From assembly GCA_016927595.1 (NCBI GenBank), contig JAFGMI010000018.1:62001-126000 (forward strand): a stretch of DNA of 64,000 nucleotides, read 5' to 3'. Within the stretch, counting starts at the first letter, position 1. Every line of letters starts with the position of its first letter. A model generated the notes under the pieces. It ran no database searches and was not told where the DNA came from. It saw nothing but the letters and a program-made list of their open reading frames with translations. Of the stretch, positions 52,974-61,535 are shown piece by piece. The stretch is from Melioribacteraceae bacterium (GTDB taxonomy: Bacteria; Bacteroidota; Ignavibacteria; Ignavibacteriales; Melioribacteraceae). The position numbers and the translations under genes were made by a program.

Positions 52974-53481
52974 TATGATTGCTCTTTACAATAATTGCAG
53001 AACCTTCTACGGGACAGACTTTTTCGCATATCCCGCAGCCTACGCAATGCTCATCAACTACTTTGGGGTACATTTCATCTTCAAGAATAATTGCTTTTCT
53101 GAATATGGGACAATTTTCAAAACAGGCCCGGCAGATAATTCCACTGAATGGCAGACATGTCTCTTCATTAATTTCAGCAACACCCATTCTTACTTTTTCT
53201 TTTTCAACAAGGTCATTGTCTAGAGCTCCGGTTGGACAAACTGGAGGACAAAGCATACATAAATAACATGGCACATCGCGGGCAATAATTATAGGTGTGC
53301 CGTAGCTTGTGCCGTATTCTAAACCGGCTGGAACGATGCAGTCGTAGGGACATATTTGCAAACATTTATTACACTGAATGCATTTATCCAGGAATTCTTT
53401 TTCGGGAACAGCACCAGGTGGTCTCAGTACGGCTTCATCGGATACGGCATTTTCTATAAAATTCAGAAGAAACTTCAACAT
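52966..53481 (-). CDS. napG: NapG-like ferredoxin lacking a Tat signal
   Basis: A 171-residue protein with four [4Fe-4S] sites: C-I-Q-C-N-K-C-L-Q-I-C-P, C-Y-L-C-M-L-C-P-P-V-C-P, the interrupted C-L-P...C-R-A-C-F-E-N-C-P, and C-V-G-C-G-I-C-E-K-V-C-P. R-P-P-G-A before the first site and A-R-D-V-P-C are NapG features. Unlike classical NapG there is no twin-arginine or other signal; upstream DNA has no in-frame extension. So this copy should stay in the cytoplasm or be carried by a partner. It shares an overlap with napH. Confidence 0.85.
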   Translation of the reverse strand: MLKFLLNFIENAVSDEAVLRPPGAVPEKEFLDKCIQCNKCLQICPYDCIVPAGLEYGTSYGTPIIIARDVPCYLCMLCPPVCPTGALDNDLVEKEKVRMGVAEINEETCLPFSGIICRACFENCPIFRKAIILEDEMYPKVVDEHCVGCGICEKVCPVEGSAIIVKSNHNV

Positions 53482-53498
53482 AGCAATAACGTAAGCTT

Positions 53499-53762
53499 TT
53501 AATTAGAGGATTTTATTACATCTTCCATCTCTTCATCAGAAGCAACGAAAGTGGGATATGTTCCTAAAATTCCTTCAAATTCCGAATTTATATATCTGGA
53601 TAAATCTTTCAGCTGATCTTCAGAATCGGCTTCAATAAGTAAAATTATATTTTCTTCTTTATGCACTCCGTAAGTTGTTACATTGGGAATATTATTTAAT
53701 TTAAGAACAACTTCATCAATGTTCTCCGGAAGCGCTTTTACAATCATACTTGCAATAATCAT
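53499..53762 (-). CDS. napD: NapD chaperone
   Basis: An 87-residue protein starting M-I-I-A-S-M-I-V-K-A-L-P at ATG 53762 behind GGAGAATTGTA. An open frame reaches 53840 within napA but has no ribosome site. NapD binds the Tat signal of NapA and keeps it from export until the molybdenum cofactor is in place. It follows napA by 56 bp and precedes napG by 17. Confidence 0.9.
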   Translation of the reverse strand: MIIASMIVKALPENIDEVVLKLNNIPNVTTYGVHKEENIILLIEADSEDQLKDLSRYINSEFEGILGTYPTFVASDEEMEDVIKSSN

Positions 53763-53818
53763 TACAATTCTCCTTTCAATAAAGGGGGCTGAACAAACAG
53801 CCCCCGCCAAAGGGTTAA

Positions 53819-56110
53819 CTATGCTTTCTCGACTCGGCATGCTGCTACTTTATATTCAGGCTCTTTCGAACCGGGGTCGACAGCATCTATGGTTAAGATG
53901 TTCGTTAAGCTTTCAGGCCAATGCCATGGGACAAAGATTGTTCCCTTTCTCGGTCTGTCAACTACTTTTGCTTCAACAATCAAAGAACCGCGTTTTGTTA
54001 CCATACGGACTTTATCTCTTGTCTTAACACCCCATTCTTTAGCATCTTCGGGATTGATTTCGACATAAGGATTAGGCGCCGCACGAACAAGTTCGGGAAC
54101 CTGTCCGGTCATGGTCATTGTATGCCATTGCTCCATAATTCTTCCCGTAGTTAATGCAATTGGATATTCAGCCGATGTAGGTTCTTCGGGACCTTTATCC
54201 GGACGAGCAAATATTGTTGCTCTTCCGTCAGGTTTGGTATAGAAGTACATTCTTTTTCCGGCAGCTTTATCCTTCGGGAAATACGGATCGCCGTCAGTAA
54301 ACCTGTGCGTTGTACCGGGGTGGTCTTCCGAAGGAACTGGCCACCTTAACCCGCGCACTTTTTTCAATCGGGCAAAAGTAGCACCGGTTAAATCCATATC
54401 TTTTCCTTTTGTACTTTTAATGTACTCGGTCCATACTGCTTCAACCGAGGTAAAGTGTTCAAAGTTATTTCCGTAACCCATACGTTTTGCAATATCAGCC
54501 AGAATGAATCCGTCCCACCTTGCTTCACCAGAAGGTTTTAGTGCCTGAGCCATGTGCTGGGAGCGTCTTTCCGTACAACCGTAAACGCCTTCCTTTTCAC
54601 CCCAGAATGCTGCGGGCAAAACTACGTCGGCAACCTGGGAGGTTTCTGTTGGATGAAATGATTCGGCTACTACCATAAAAGCATCACTCATTCCTTTCAA
54701 GTACTTATTCAGGTTTGGAATCGACTGAGCGGGATTTGTACACAGAATATATATTCCTTTGATTTCTCCTTTACCCAATGCATCAAACATTGCAACTGTG
54801 TGCTTACCTGGTTTGGGTTGTATTTTCTCTGCCGGAACATTCCATAGCTCGGCAATTTCTTTTCTGTGTTGCTCATTAGCAACAACTCTATGCCCGGGAA
54901 GCAAATGGCACAATCCGCCGCCTTCACGAACACCGCCGCAGGCATTAGGCTGTCCGGTTAATGAAAACGAATCACAACCGTCTTTACCGAGTTTTCCTGT
55001 TAACAGATGGAGATTATGAATCAGATTATTCAAAAATACTCCTGCAACTCTTTGGTTTACACCCATACACCACATTGTCATAACTCTTGGGGTTTCGCCG
55101 AAAAGTTTTGCAGCTTTTACTATATCATCAGCATTTACACCACATTGTTTCGCTGCATACTCAGGAGTGTATTTCTCTAAGAACTTCTTGTAATCTTCAT
55201 AGGTAATCGGATTCTTACCGTCACTGAAGTTTACACTATCTTTAATAAACTGTTCGTCAGTATAACCGTTGTCAATGATTAGTTTTGCTATAGCGTGTAT
55301 TATAGCCAGGTCGTAACCCGGAATTACCTGGAGATGCAAATCGGCAATTTTGTTTGTAGGAGTTTTTCTCGGATCGACGATAACAATTTTTACATTTGGA
55401 TTTTGTCTTTTTCTTCTTGCAATTCTATCGTACAGAACAGGATGAGCTTCAGCAGTATTACTGCCTACAATAAAAAACAAATCACATTTTTCAATATCAT
55501 CATAAGTACCGATTGGTTCATCCGCACCGAATGTGGTCGTATAACCACCTACGGCACTCGCCATACACAAACGTGGATTTCCTTCAACATTGTTTGTACC
55601 GATATGACCTTTAAATAATTTGTTTGCAACATACGTTTCCTCGGTTTCTGCCTGACCGGAACCATAAAATGCCAATGCGTCCGGACCGTATTTGTCGCGG
55701 ATTTCAGAAAACTTCGAAGCAACTAAGTCTAAAGCTTCTTCCCAGGTTGCCCTTGTTAATTTTCCGTTCTTTCTAATCATCGGATAAAGCAGACGGTTTT
55801 TCGCCGTAATCATTTGATGAAGATAGAAAGCTTTCACACAAAGCAAACCGCTGTTAACCGTATTTTCTTTATCACCTCGTATTCCAACGGGCTTTCCATC
55901 TTTAACCCCCAGCATAACTCCGCAGCCAACCCCGCAGAAACGACAGACCGACTTATGCCACTGAACACCCTTGCTGTCCTGCATAAAATCGGCTTCGTCA
56001 ATTTTGGCTTTAGCAAAAGCTTCATTACCAAAAATTGATCCGATACCGAGTGTTGTAGCGGCGGCAGATAATGCGGAGGCGCGTAAAAAATCTCTTCTAC
56101 TTAAACTCAT
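53819..56110 (-). CDS. napA: periplasmic nitrate reductase catalytic subunit
   Basis: A 763-residue molybdenum bis-MGD enzyme. Twin-arginine signal S-R-R-D-F-L-R-A-S at residues 4-12. [4Fe-4S] ligands Cys56, 59, 63 and 91. The molybdenum ligand is Cys182 in L-C-M-A-S-A-V-G-G-Y. The C-terminal MGD-binding domain includes L-T-T-G-R-I-M-E-Q-W-H-T. It reduces nitrate to nitrite in the periplasm. Length and the napM neighbour match the Desulfovibrio-type NapA (about 755 residues) rather than the enteric one. It starts after GGAGGAAT. An assimilatory NasA is excluded by the Tat signal and the NapDGH genes. Confidence 0.94.
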   Translation of the reverse strand: MSLSRRDFLRASALSAAATTLGIGSIFGNEAFAKAKIDEADFMQDSKGVQWHKSVCRFCGVGCGVMLGVKDGKPVGIRGDKENTVNSGLLCVKAFYLHQMITAKNRLLYPMIRKNGKLTRATWEEALDLVASKFSEIRDKYGPDALAFYGSGQAETEETYVANKLFKGHIGTNNVEGNPRLCMASAVGGYTTTFGADEPIGTYDDIEKCDLFFIVGSNTAEAHPVLYDRIARRKRQNPNVKIVIVDPRKTPTNKIADLHLQVIPGYDLAIIHAIAKLIIDNGYTDEQFIKDSVNFSDGKNPITYEDYKKFLEKYTPEYAAKQCGVNADDIVKAAKLFGETPRVMTMWCMGVNQRVAGVFLNNLIHNLHLLTGKLGKDGCDSFSLTGQPNACGGVREGGGLCHLLPGHRVVANEQHRKEIAELWNVPAEKIQPKPGKHTVAMFDALGKGEIKGIYILCTNPAQSIPNLNKYLKGMSDAFMVVAESFHPTETSQVADVVLPAAFWGEKEGVYGCTERRSQHMAQALKPSGEARWDGFILADIAKRMGYGNNFEHFTSVEAVWTEYIKSTKGKDMDLTGATFARLKKVRGLRWPVPSEDHPGTTHRFTDGDPYFPKDKAAGKRMYFYTKPDGRATIFARPDKGPEEPTSAEYPIALTTGRIMEQWHTMTMTGQVPELVRAAPNPYVEINPEDAKEWGVKTRDKVRMVTKRGSLIVEAKVVDRPRKGTIFVPWHWPESLTNILTIDAVDPGSKEPEYKVAACRVEKA

Positions 56111-56129
56111 TGATTATTCCTCCAAAAAC

Positions 56130-56495
56130 TTATTCGTTGTGAAATTTTAGAGTATGACCGTTGTGGCAGTCATAACAACTATTGAATTTTGTTTTTTCGA
56201 ATTCTACCAGTTGCGCTGCGTGGCAGCCGCCGCATCTTTCATCGGTGCCTTTGGGGTAGAATACTTCTTGTCCGTCGCCATGACAAATGTAACATCCAAA
56301 ATCGACATCGCCGTGTTTACTAAGTTCCCAATCCTTATAAACTTCGGGTGTCATTTCCGAATGACATTCCTGGCAGCTTAGCGTCCAATCAACATCGGGA
56401 TGCTTGTCTCCTTGGGATTGCTGTGCTCCGATAAAGCCATATGACACTACTACGGCAGCAATAATTATTAGGAGTGCTAAATAAAATTTCTTCAT
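56130..56495 (-). CDS. napM: tetraheme cytochrome c, NapM-like
   Basis: A 121-residue exported protein with an N-terminal signal/anchor helix and four CxxCH haem sites: C-Q-E-C-H (41-45), C-Y-I-C-H (68-72), C-G-G-C-H (88-92), C-Y-D-C-H (107-111). In Desulfovibrio desulfuricans NapM of this kind sits before napA and carries electrons to it. There is no NapB or NapC in the window, so NapM is the likely electron donor. It lies 19 bp upstream of napA. Confidence 0.85.
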   Translation of the reverse strand: MKKFYLALLIIIAAVVVSYGFIGAQQSQGDKHPDVDWTLSCQECHSEMTPEVYKDWELSKHGDVDFGCYICHGDGQEVFYPKGTDERCGGCHAAQLVEFEKTKFNSCYDCHNGHTLKFHNE

Positions 56496-56513
56496 TATAC
56501 TATCCTTCTTTTA

Positions 56514-57998
56514 TTAGAATGCAAATGTAATTGTTGTTTTTAGTTCATATGCAGGATCGTCGGTTTTGTCGTTTCCGTTTATCAGGTATTGAGCTCCTGT
56601 TCCCGGAATAAAGTAACCGCCCATAAATGAAAGAGTTAGTTTGTCGTAAATTTTATAATTGGTCTTGAAATCGATTTCCATTCCTATGTCATCAGCGCTT
56701 TTTGACAAATCAGGTCCGGCTGCTGTCCATGCATAAATGGGCTGTGTAGCTGTCAGGTAAGTAAACGATGTAAAGAAATTCCATTCTGGTGTGATCTTGA
56801 ATAATGCATTTGCCTGAAGGGCAGTTGTGTTTTCAAGTTCTCTGTAGGCGCGAACATTAGGAGCACCTAAACCTTGTGGAGTAATGCCTTCTTCGTCGGG
56901 CATTATCGAATCTTCCCAGACTTCCGAAAGATAGAAAAAGCCGGAAGTTCTGAGTTTGTTTACGTTACCTTCGCCGCTAGTTGGATCGTCATCACCGGAA
57001 CCCATACCGGCAACAAGTCCGACTGTTACAGCATCCGAAACGGTATAATTCAATTTTGCATAGATGTTATAACCGCTGAGATCACCGTTGTTTATATCAT
57101 ATTTTAATGCGTCTACACCGCTGCCGTTTGAAGTGTTCAAGAATCCCTTATGTGTTTTATTATCGATCTCATCTTTACCCATTAAGTAGTTGGCTTCGTA
57201 GGTAAGTGTGAGTTTATCAAATTTAGAGGTACCTGCAACACCTAAAATACTGAGCGACGTAACCTGCGGTGTAAATCTGGGTCTGTTGTAACACAATCCG
57301 TCAATATTAAATGCGGTTGAATCGTTAAATCCTGCATCGCTGTAATATATACCGTAAAGTTCGAGATTAGTTGTACTGAATTTGGTCTTGAACGATGCAA
57401 GTAATAAGTTAGCATCCAGCGGGTCGTTGTTTCCATAGGGAAGTGCGTTACCGGCATCGTAATCGGATAAGCCGGGTAATCCTTCAGAAATTTTTATCCA
57501 TCCTAATTTTAAATTATCTTCGCTTATTTTTACATCTGCTGAAATACCGTCCCAGTTGTTATCGAGAACAAGTTTATTACCAACAGACCAATTAAAGCGA
57601 CCGACTGTAAAAGCAGTATTGATCGGTTTAAAATTGAACCACAAATAAGCGTGGTCTACGTGCAGAAAATAGTTGTTATCTTTGTTATCGAAAAGACCCG
57701 ATGCTCCTTTGTAACTCGGCGGAACATTATCGACACCCCACCAGCCCTGTCCGAGGTCCATTCTGGTAACAGCTTTAACATCTGCACCGTAGTTAACAGC
57801 AAGATTTAAACGCAGCATCTGAACGATGTAATGATCTTCGTAGGGCACAGCGCCTAATCGAAAATCATTCTGATACTGACCCCAGGCTGTGTAAACGCCG
57901 TTCAATTTAAAGCCTACTTTCTTTTCATTTTCTTGTGCAACAAGACTAACCGTAACCATAAGGATTAATGTAAAAATTAATGTAATTACTCTTTTCAT
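56514..57998 (-). CDS. outer-membrane porin-like protein heading the nap operon
   Basis: A 494-residue beta-barrel protein. Signal peptide ending S-L-V-A-Q-E, strands alternating through the body, final T-T-I-T-F-A-F with aromatic terminus. No known ligand motif. It is the first gene after the sigma-54-type promoter and shares the transcript of napM, so it probably admits nitrate/nitrite anions or stabilises the envelope under nitrate respiration. The start follows AAAAGGAGC. Confidence 0.75.
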   Translation of the reverse strand: MKRVITLIFTLILMVTVSLVAQENEKKVGFKLNGVYTAWGQYQNDFRLGAVPYEDHYIVQMLRLNLAVNYGADVKAVTRMDLGQGWWGVDNVPPSYKGASGLFDNKDNNYFLHVDHAYLWFNFKPINTAFTVGRFNWSVGNKLVLDNNWDGISADVKISEDNLKLGWIKISEGLPGLSDYDAGNALPYGNNDPLDANLLLASFKTKFSTTNLELYGIYYSDAGFNDSTAFNIDGLCYNRPRFTPQVTSLSILGVAGTSKFDKLTLTYEANYLMGKDEIDNKTHKGFLNTSNGSGVDALKYDINNGDLSGYNIYAKLNYTVSDAVTVGLVAGMGSGDDDPTSGEGNVNKLRTSGFFYLSEVWEDSIMPDEEGITPQGLGAPNVRAYRELENTTALQANALFKITPEWNFFTSFTYLTATQPIYAWTAAGPDLSKSADDIGMEIDFKTNYKIYDKLTLSFMGGYFIPGTGAQYLINGNDKTDDPAYELKTTITFAF

Positions 57999-58042
57999 CT
58001 AATTGCTCCTTTTTTGTGAAATGGTATTAAGAGAAATAAAAG

Positions 58043-58058
58043 GTCAACTTTAGTGCCA
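58043..58058 (-). promoter_or_regulatory. sigma-54 (-24/-12) promoter of the nap operon
   Basis: TGGCACTAAAGTTGAC on the minus strand fits the -24 TGGCAC and -12 TTG spacing exactly (GG and G ten bases apart), with A in place of the usual C at -12. The start codon is 45 bases downstream. The NtrC-type activator is the very next gene upstream on the same strand. Confidence 0.75.
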
Positions 58059-58169
58059 TTTAATTATTTCATTTATTGTTGTTTTAACGAGCATTTTATA
58101 ATGATTTTACGATGCTTTTAGCTTATTTAAAGGACGAATTTGCGTCAGCAGACAAAGAACCGTCAGGCG

Positions 58170-59522
58170 CTAAATAATCCCGAATTTTTTCATTTTATCG
58201 CGGAGTGTCGTTCGTTTAAGTGATAGAATTTGAGAGGCTTTAGTTTGATTATTTTTCGCCTTTTCCAACGCCCAGTGTATGGCTTCTTTTTCTATATCGT
58301 CAATTATTTTTTCCAGTTCAACTTTTTCGTTTGAGTTGAATGAAAACCGTTGTTTTTGTTTTTCGCCGCAAATTAAATCACGCGGTATCATCTCTTTCGA
58401 TATTTCATTTTCTTTTGTAAAGGCAGCTATTCTGTAAACTGCATTTTCCAATTGACGAACATTGCCCGGCCAATCATAGCAAGCAAGAACATCAAGAGCT
58501 TCGTTTGTAAATTTTTGCTTTTCTCTTCCGCTCTTTTTTAAAAAATGCGATACAAGAAAAGGTATGTCTTCCTTTCTTTCGCGCAACGACGGAATCTTTA
58601 ACGGTATAACCCGCAGCCTGTAATAAAGATCTTCCCTGAAACCCCCATCCTTCACTTTTTCCCACAGATCGACTTTGGTTGCACAGATAACACGAACGTT
58701 TACTTTAATTGGTTTGGTTCCGCCGACCCGCTCAAATTCTCTTTCCTGCAAAACACGCAAAAGCTTTACCTGCGATGACATCGGAATATCATCAACATCA
58801 TCTAAGAAAAGTGAACCGCCGTCCGCTATTTCGAATCTTCCTTTCTTTTCTTTATAAGCTCCGGTGAACGAACCTTTTTCGTGACCGAACAGCTCGCTTT
58901 CAAGCAGTGATTCATTTAGCGCTGCGCAGCTAAGTTTTATAAACTGCCTGTCTTTACGGGGACTGTTATAATGAATTGCATTCGCAACCACTTCTTTGCC
59001 GGTACCGCTTTCTCCTTCAATTAAGACCGACATTTCATTGTCGCTCACCAATTCAATCTGTTCGAATAATTCCTGCATTACTTTCGACTTACCGATAAGA
59101 TTGTGAAATGAATATCTTTCTTCCAATTTTCTTTTGAGTGAAAGGTTTTCATCAAGCAGGTTTTTCAACTGCTCGTATCGTTTAACAATCAGTAGAAGCT
59201 CCTCCGAGGAAAAGGGCTTTGTAATATAATCGAATGCACCTTTTTTCATTGCTTCAACTGCAGATTCTATTGTGCCGAAAGCAGTTATCATTATAACCGC
59301 AGTATTGCCCTTCAACTCTTTAACCTTTTCAAGCACTTCAAATCCATCCATTTCGGGCATTCTTATATCGGTAACCACCATATCGACTTGATTTTCTTCA
59401 ATAAATTTTAGCGCAAGAATTGAAGATGCAAAAGATTCGACATTGTAGCCTTTGTTGCGAAGCGCATCTGTCATTGTAATTCGCTTCGTCTTTTCATCAT
59501 CAATTACCACTAAGTTCATCAT
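58170..59522 (-). CDS. NtrC-family sigma-54 response regulator
   Basis: A 450-residue regulator. Receiver with phosphoacceptor Asp52 in V-V-T-D-I-R-M-P-E-M-D-G and K102. The AAA+ domain has Walker A G-E-S-G-T-G-K-E (170-177) and the sigma-54 contact loop G-S-F-T-G-A (217-222, a Ser variant of GAFTGA). Walker B is L-F-L-D-D-V-D-D rather than the common D-E. A Fis-type helix-turn-helix ends the chain (K-R-T-T-L-R-D-K-M). It pairs with the kinase 5 bp upstream and probably drives the nap promoter directly below. Confidence 0.92.
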   Translation of the reverse strand: MMNLVVIDDEKTKRITMTDALRNKGYNVESFASSILALKFIEENQVDMVVTDIRMPEMDGFEVLEKVKELKGNTAVIMITAFGTIESAVEAMKKGAFDYITKPFSSEELLLIVKRYEQLKNLLDENLSLKRKLEERYSFHNLIGKSKVMQELFEQIELVSDNEMSVLIEGESGTGKEVVANAIHYNSPRKDRQFIKLSCAALNESLLESELFGHEKGSFTGAYKEKKGRFEIADGGSLFLDDVDDIPMSSQVKLLRVLQEREFERVGGTKPIKVNVRVICATKVDLWEKVKDGGFREDLYYRLRVIPLKIPSLRERKEDIPFLVSHFLKKSGREKQKFTNEALDVLACYDWPGNVRQLENAVYRIAAFTKENEISKEMIPRDLICGEKQKQRFSFNSNEKVELEKIIDDIEKEAIHWALEKAKNNQTKASQILSLKRTTLRDKMKKFGII

Positions 59523-59527
59523 GTAAA

Positions 59528-60718
59528 CTAACCTGCGACAAGTTCTTCGTTACTGATAACTTTTTCTTCAATAAAGACCGGAAGCGAAATTGTAAACTTT
59601 GTTCCCTCGTTTAATTTACTTTCGGCCGAAATTTCACCGCCGTGGTCTTTTATTACATTGTAACTCAGGTACAAACCAAGACCCGTTCCGTTATCTTTTT
59701 GTTTCGTAGTAAAGAAAGGATCGAATATTTTATTAAGATTCTCCTCCGAAATTCCTTCACCGTTATCATTAAAAATAATTTCGATTGTATTACCTTGTTG
59801 ACGTGTAGAAATAAATAATTTCCCGTCCTCCCTAACAGCATCATATGAATTCATTATCAAGTTTACAAAAACCTGACCGAGATAATGGGGCTCGCCGTAA
59901 ACATAAACCGGTTCTGTATTAAGTTTAAGCTGCAGATCTATTTTCTTTTTCTTGAGTCTGAATTTTGTAAGTTCAAGCGAGTTGTATATCAATTCGTTGG
60001 CGTCAACTCTTACTTTTTCTTTTGAATGAGGACGTGCATAATCGAGCAGACGTTTTACTATAATTTCTATTTTGAAAAGCCCCTCCGATGCAAGCGGCAA
60101 ATAATCCTGCATAAGTTTTTCATTTCCTGAATTACTCATAACCGCACGAATACAGTTTTGAATACCGTCCAATGGATTATTGATCTCGTGAGCGACACCC
60201 GAAACAAACTGACCTATCGCGGCCATTTTTTCAGACTGCATTAACTGATCATTGGCAATTTTCAGTTTTTCATAGGCTTCGGTTATTTCTTTAGTTCTTT
60301 CTTTAACTTTTTGCTCCAGTACTTCGTTTGCTCTCTTTAGTTCCTTTTCCAATCTTATTTTTTCAGTTACATCCTGACTTACGAGAACCACTCCTTTAAA
60401 TTCATCGTTGCTGTTTTTTACTACATTGTATGAATTGTCGAAGTATTTTCCTTTCGATCTTATCATTTTATGTCTGGATGCATAATCTCCCTTCTGGAAA
60501 GATTTCATATCGTCAATAACCTTACTCTTAACACCGGGCGAATGACACTCCAATACCGATTTTCCTATTCTGTCGGAGGCTTTAATAAATCGAATTTCTT
60601 CCCCGGCTTTATTCACAAAGGCAAATCTGTTTTCTCTATCTACATATATAATACCGATGTTGAGGCTGTCCAGGATTTCGATCAGATCTTCTTTTTTTAA
60701 CAATTCAGAATCGGGCAT
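59528..60718 (-). CDS. soluble PAS-domain histidine kinase
   Basis: A 396-residue kinase without membrane segments. PAS domain (about 8-120), coiled coil (120-165), phosphoacceptor His177 in V-A-H-E-I-N-N-P-L, then N-box N-S-Y-D-A-V, G1 D-N-G-E-G-I, and G-T-G-L-G-L-Y-L-S. It senses a cytoplasmic signal, perhaps redox or nitrate/nitrite, and phosphorylates the NtrC-type partner. No cysteine- or haem-binding motif was recognised in the PAS domain. Confidence 0.92.
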   Translation of the reverse strand: MPDSELLKKEDLIEILDSLNIGIIYVDRENRFAFVNKAGEEIRFIKASDRIGKSVLECHSPGVKSKVIDDMKSFQKGDYASRHKMIRSKGKYFDNSYNVVKNSNDEFKGVVLVSQDVTEKIRLEKELKRANEVLEQKVKERTKEITEAYEKLKIANDQLMQSEKMAAIGQFVSGVAHEINNPLDGIQNCIRAVMSNSGNEKLMQDYLPLASEGLFKIEIIVKRLLDYARPHSKEKVRVDANELIYNSLELTKFRLKKKKIDLQLKLNTEPVYVYGEPHYLGQVFVNLIMNSYDAVREDGKLFISTRQQGNTIEIIFNDNGEGISEENLNKIFDPFFTTKQKDNGTGLGLYLSYNVIKDHGGEISAESKLNEGTKFTISLPVFIEEKVISNEELVAG

Positions 60719-60852
60719 TTAGTCTCCTTTTTTGTGCGTCCAGGTCTTGATATTCATTATAATAATTAAGCAAAATTAATACCATAAAATTATTTTAAAA
60801 ATATGATAAAATAATCGGAAAAATCACTCTGTTTTCCAGATTTTTCAAAAAC

Positions 60853-60897
60853 GGTTAAAAACTTAACCAATATTGAGAAAAACCTGTTAAAAAACAG
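60853..60897 (-). terminator. two small hairpins after the ECF-S-like paralogue
   Basis: On the minus strand CTGTT/AACAG is followed by GTTTTTC, and then GGTTAA/TTAACC. They lie at the stop codon of the upstream gene and probably separate it from the kinase transcript. Confidence 0.4.
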
Positions 60898-61459
60898 TTA
60901 AGGCAAATTTTTCAATTTTTTCCGACCATCTGTAGACAAGAATTCCGGCAATTGCTCCAAAAAGCAGATTTATAAGAAAGAAAAGAATTAAAATTAGTTC
61001 AACAGAAATATCTATTCCCCACGAACCATAAACTAAGTTTTCGTAGACTGTAAGAATATTTCTGCCATAATAATAACTATGCATTATTATACAATGAAAA
61101 TATGTATACAGCATTAATAACATGCCTGTTATCAGAGTTGCATTTTTGAAATCTTTAAATATTAGTAAGGACAATTCGGCTAAGATTACTAAAAGAACAA
61201 CAGCCAGCAATGCCGAATGGAAAATATTCTGGTAATACACTGCTTTCAGAATCACGGCAATAAATCCTAATAATAAAACAGATCCTGAAAACTTTGCAAG
61301 CCTCTTAGCTGTTATGATAAAGAATATTGAAACAAAAGTTAAAATTATTCCCCTTATCGGAAGAGCAAGCGTTTGGATTAAATCTCCTACAATAATTTCC
61401 GCAATACCCCAAAGAATTCCCAAAGAAAAGACCGATATGATTTTCTGATTTCTGTTCAT
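60887..61459 (-). CDS. paralogue of the ECF-S-like membrane protein
   Basis: A protein of about 190 residues with six helices, starting at ATG 61459 behind AAAGGTGAG (a GTG at 61468 is in frame). It shares L-G-I-L-W-G-I-A-E-I-I-V-G and L-P-I-R-G-I-I-L-T with the S-like protein at 50948-51556, and has the same spacing of later helices. It lies between the octaheme cytochrome and the kinase. Its own ligand is unknown; a role in supply of a cofactor for the respiratory enzymes is inference. Confidence 0.6.
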   Translation of the reverse strand: MNRNQKIISVFSLGILWGIAEIIVGDLIQTLALPIRGIILTFVSIFFIITAKRLAKFSGSVLLLGFIAVILKAVYYQNIFHSALLAVVLLVILAELSLLIFKDFKNATLITGMLLMLYTYFHCIIMHSYYYGRNILTVYENLVYGSWGIDISVELILILFFLINLLFGAIAGILVYRWSEKIEKFALTVF

Positions 61460-61474
61460 TTTTCTCACCTTTAA

Positions 61475-61505
61475 TTAAAGGCTCCCCGGTACTTTGAGGA
61501 GCCTT
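61475..61505. terminator. terminator after the octaheme cytochrome gene
   Basis: AAAGGCTCC and GGAGCCTTT form a nine-pair stem. On the plus strand it is followed by TCTCTTT; in the minus direction the T-tract is shorter (TTTAATT). It lies 13 bases before the ribosome site of the next minus-strand gene. Confidence 0.7.
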
Positions 61506-61535
61506 TTCTCTTTACTAGATAGGAGATTTATGAGA

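Noticed and set aside
53763-53840. N-terminal extension of NapD into napA
   Set aside because: The extension is only an open frame; GGAGAATTGTA precedes ATG 53762 and the family begins there.
53819-56110. Assimilatory nitrate reductase or formate dehydrogenase
   Set aside because: Tat signal, napD/G/H/M neighbours and L-C-M-A-S-A-V at the metal site fit NapA; no selenocysteine codon or Fdh partner is seen.
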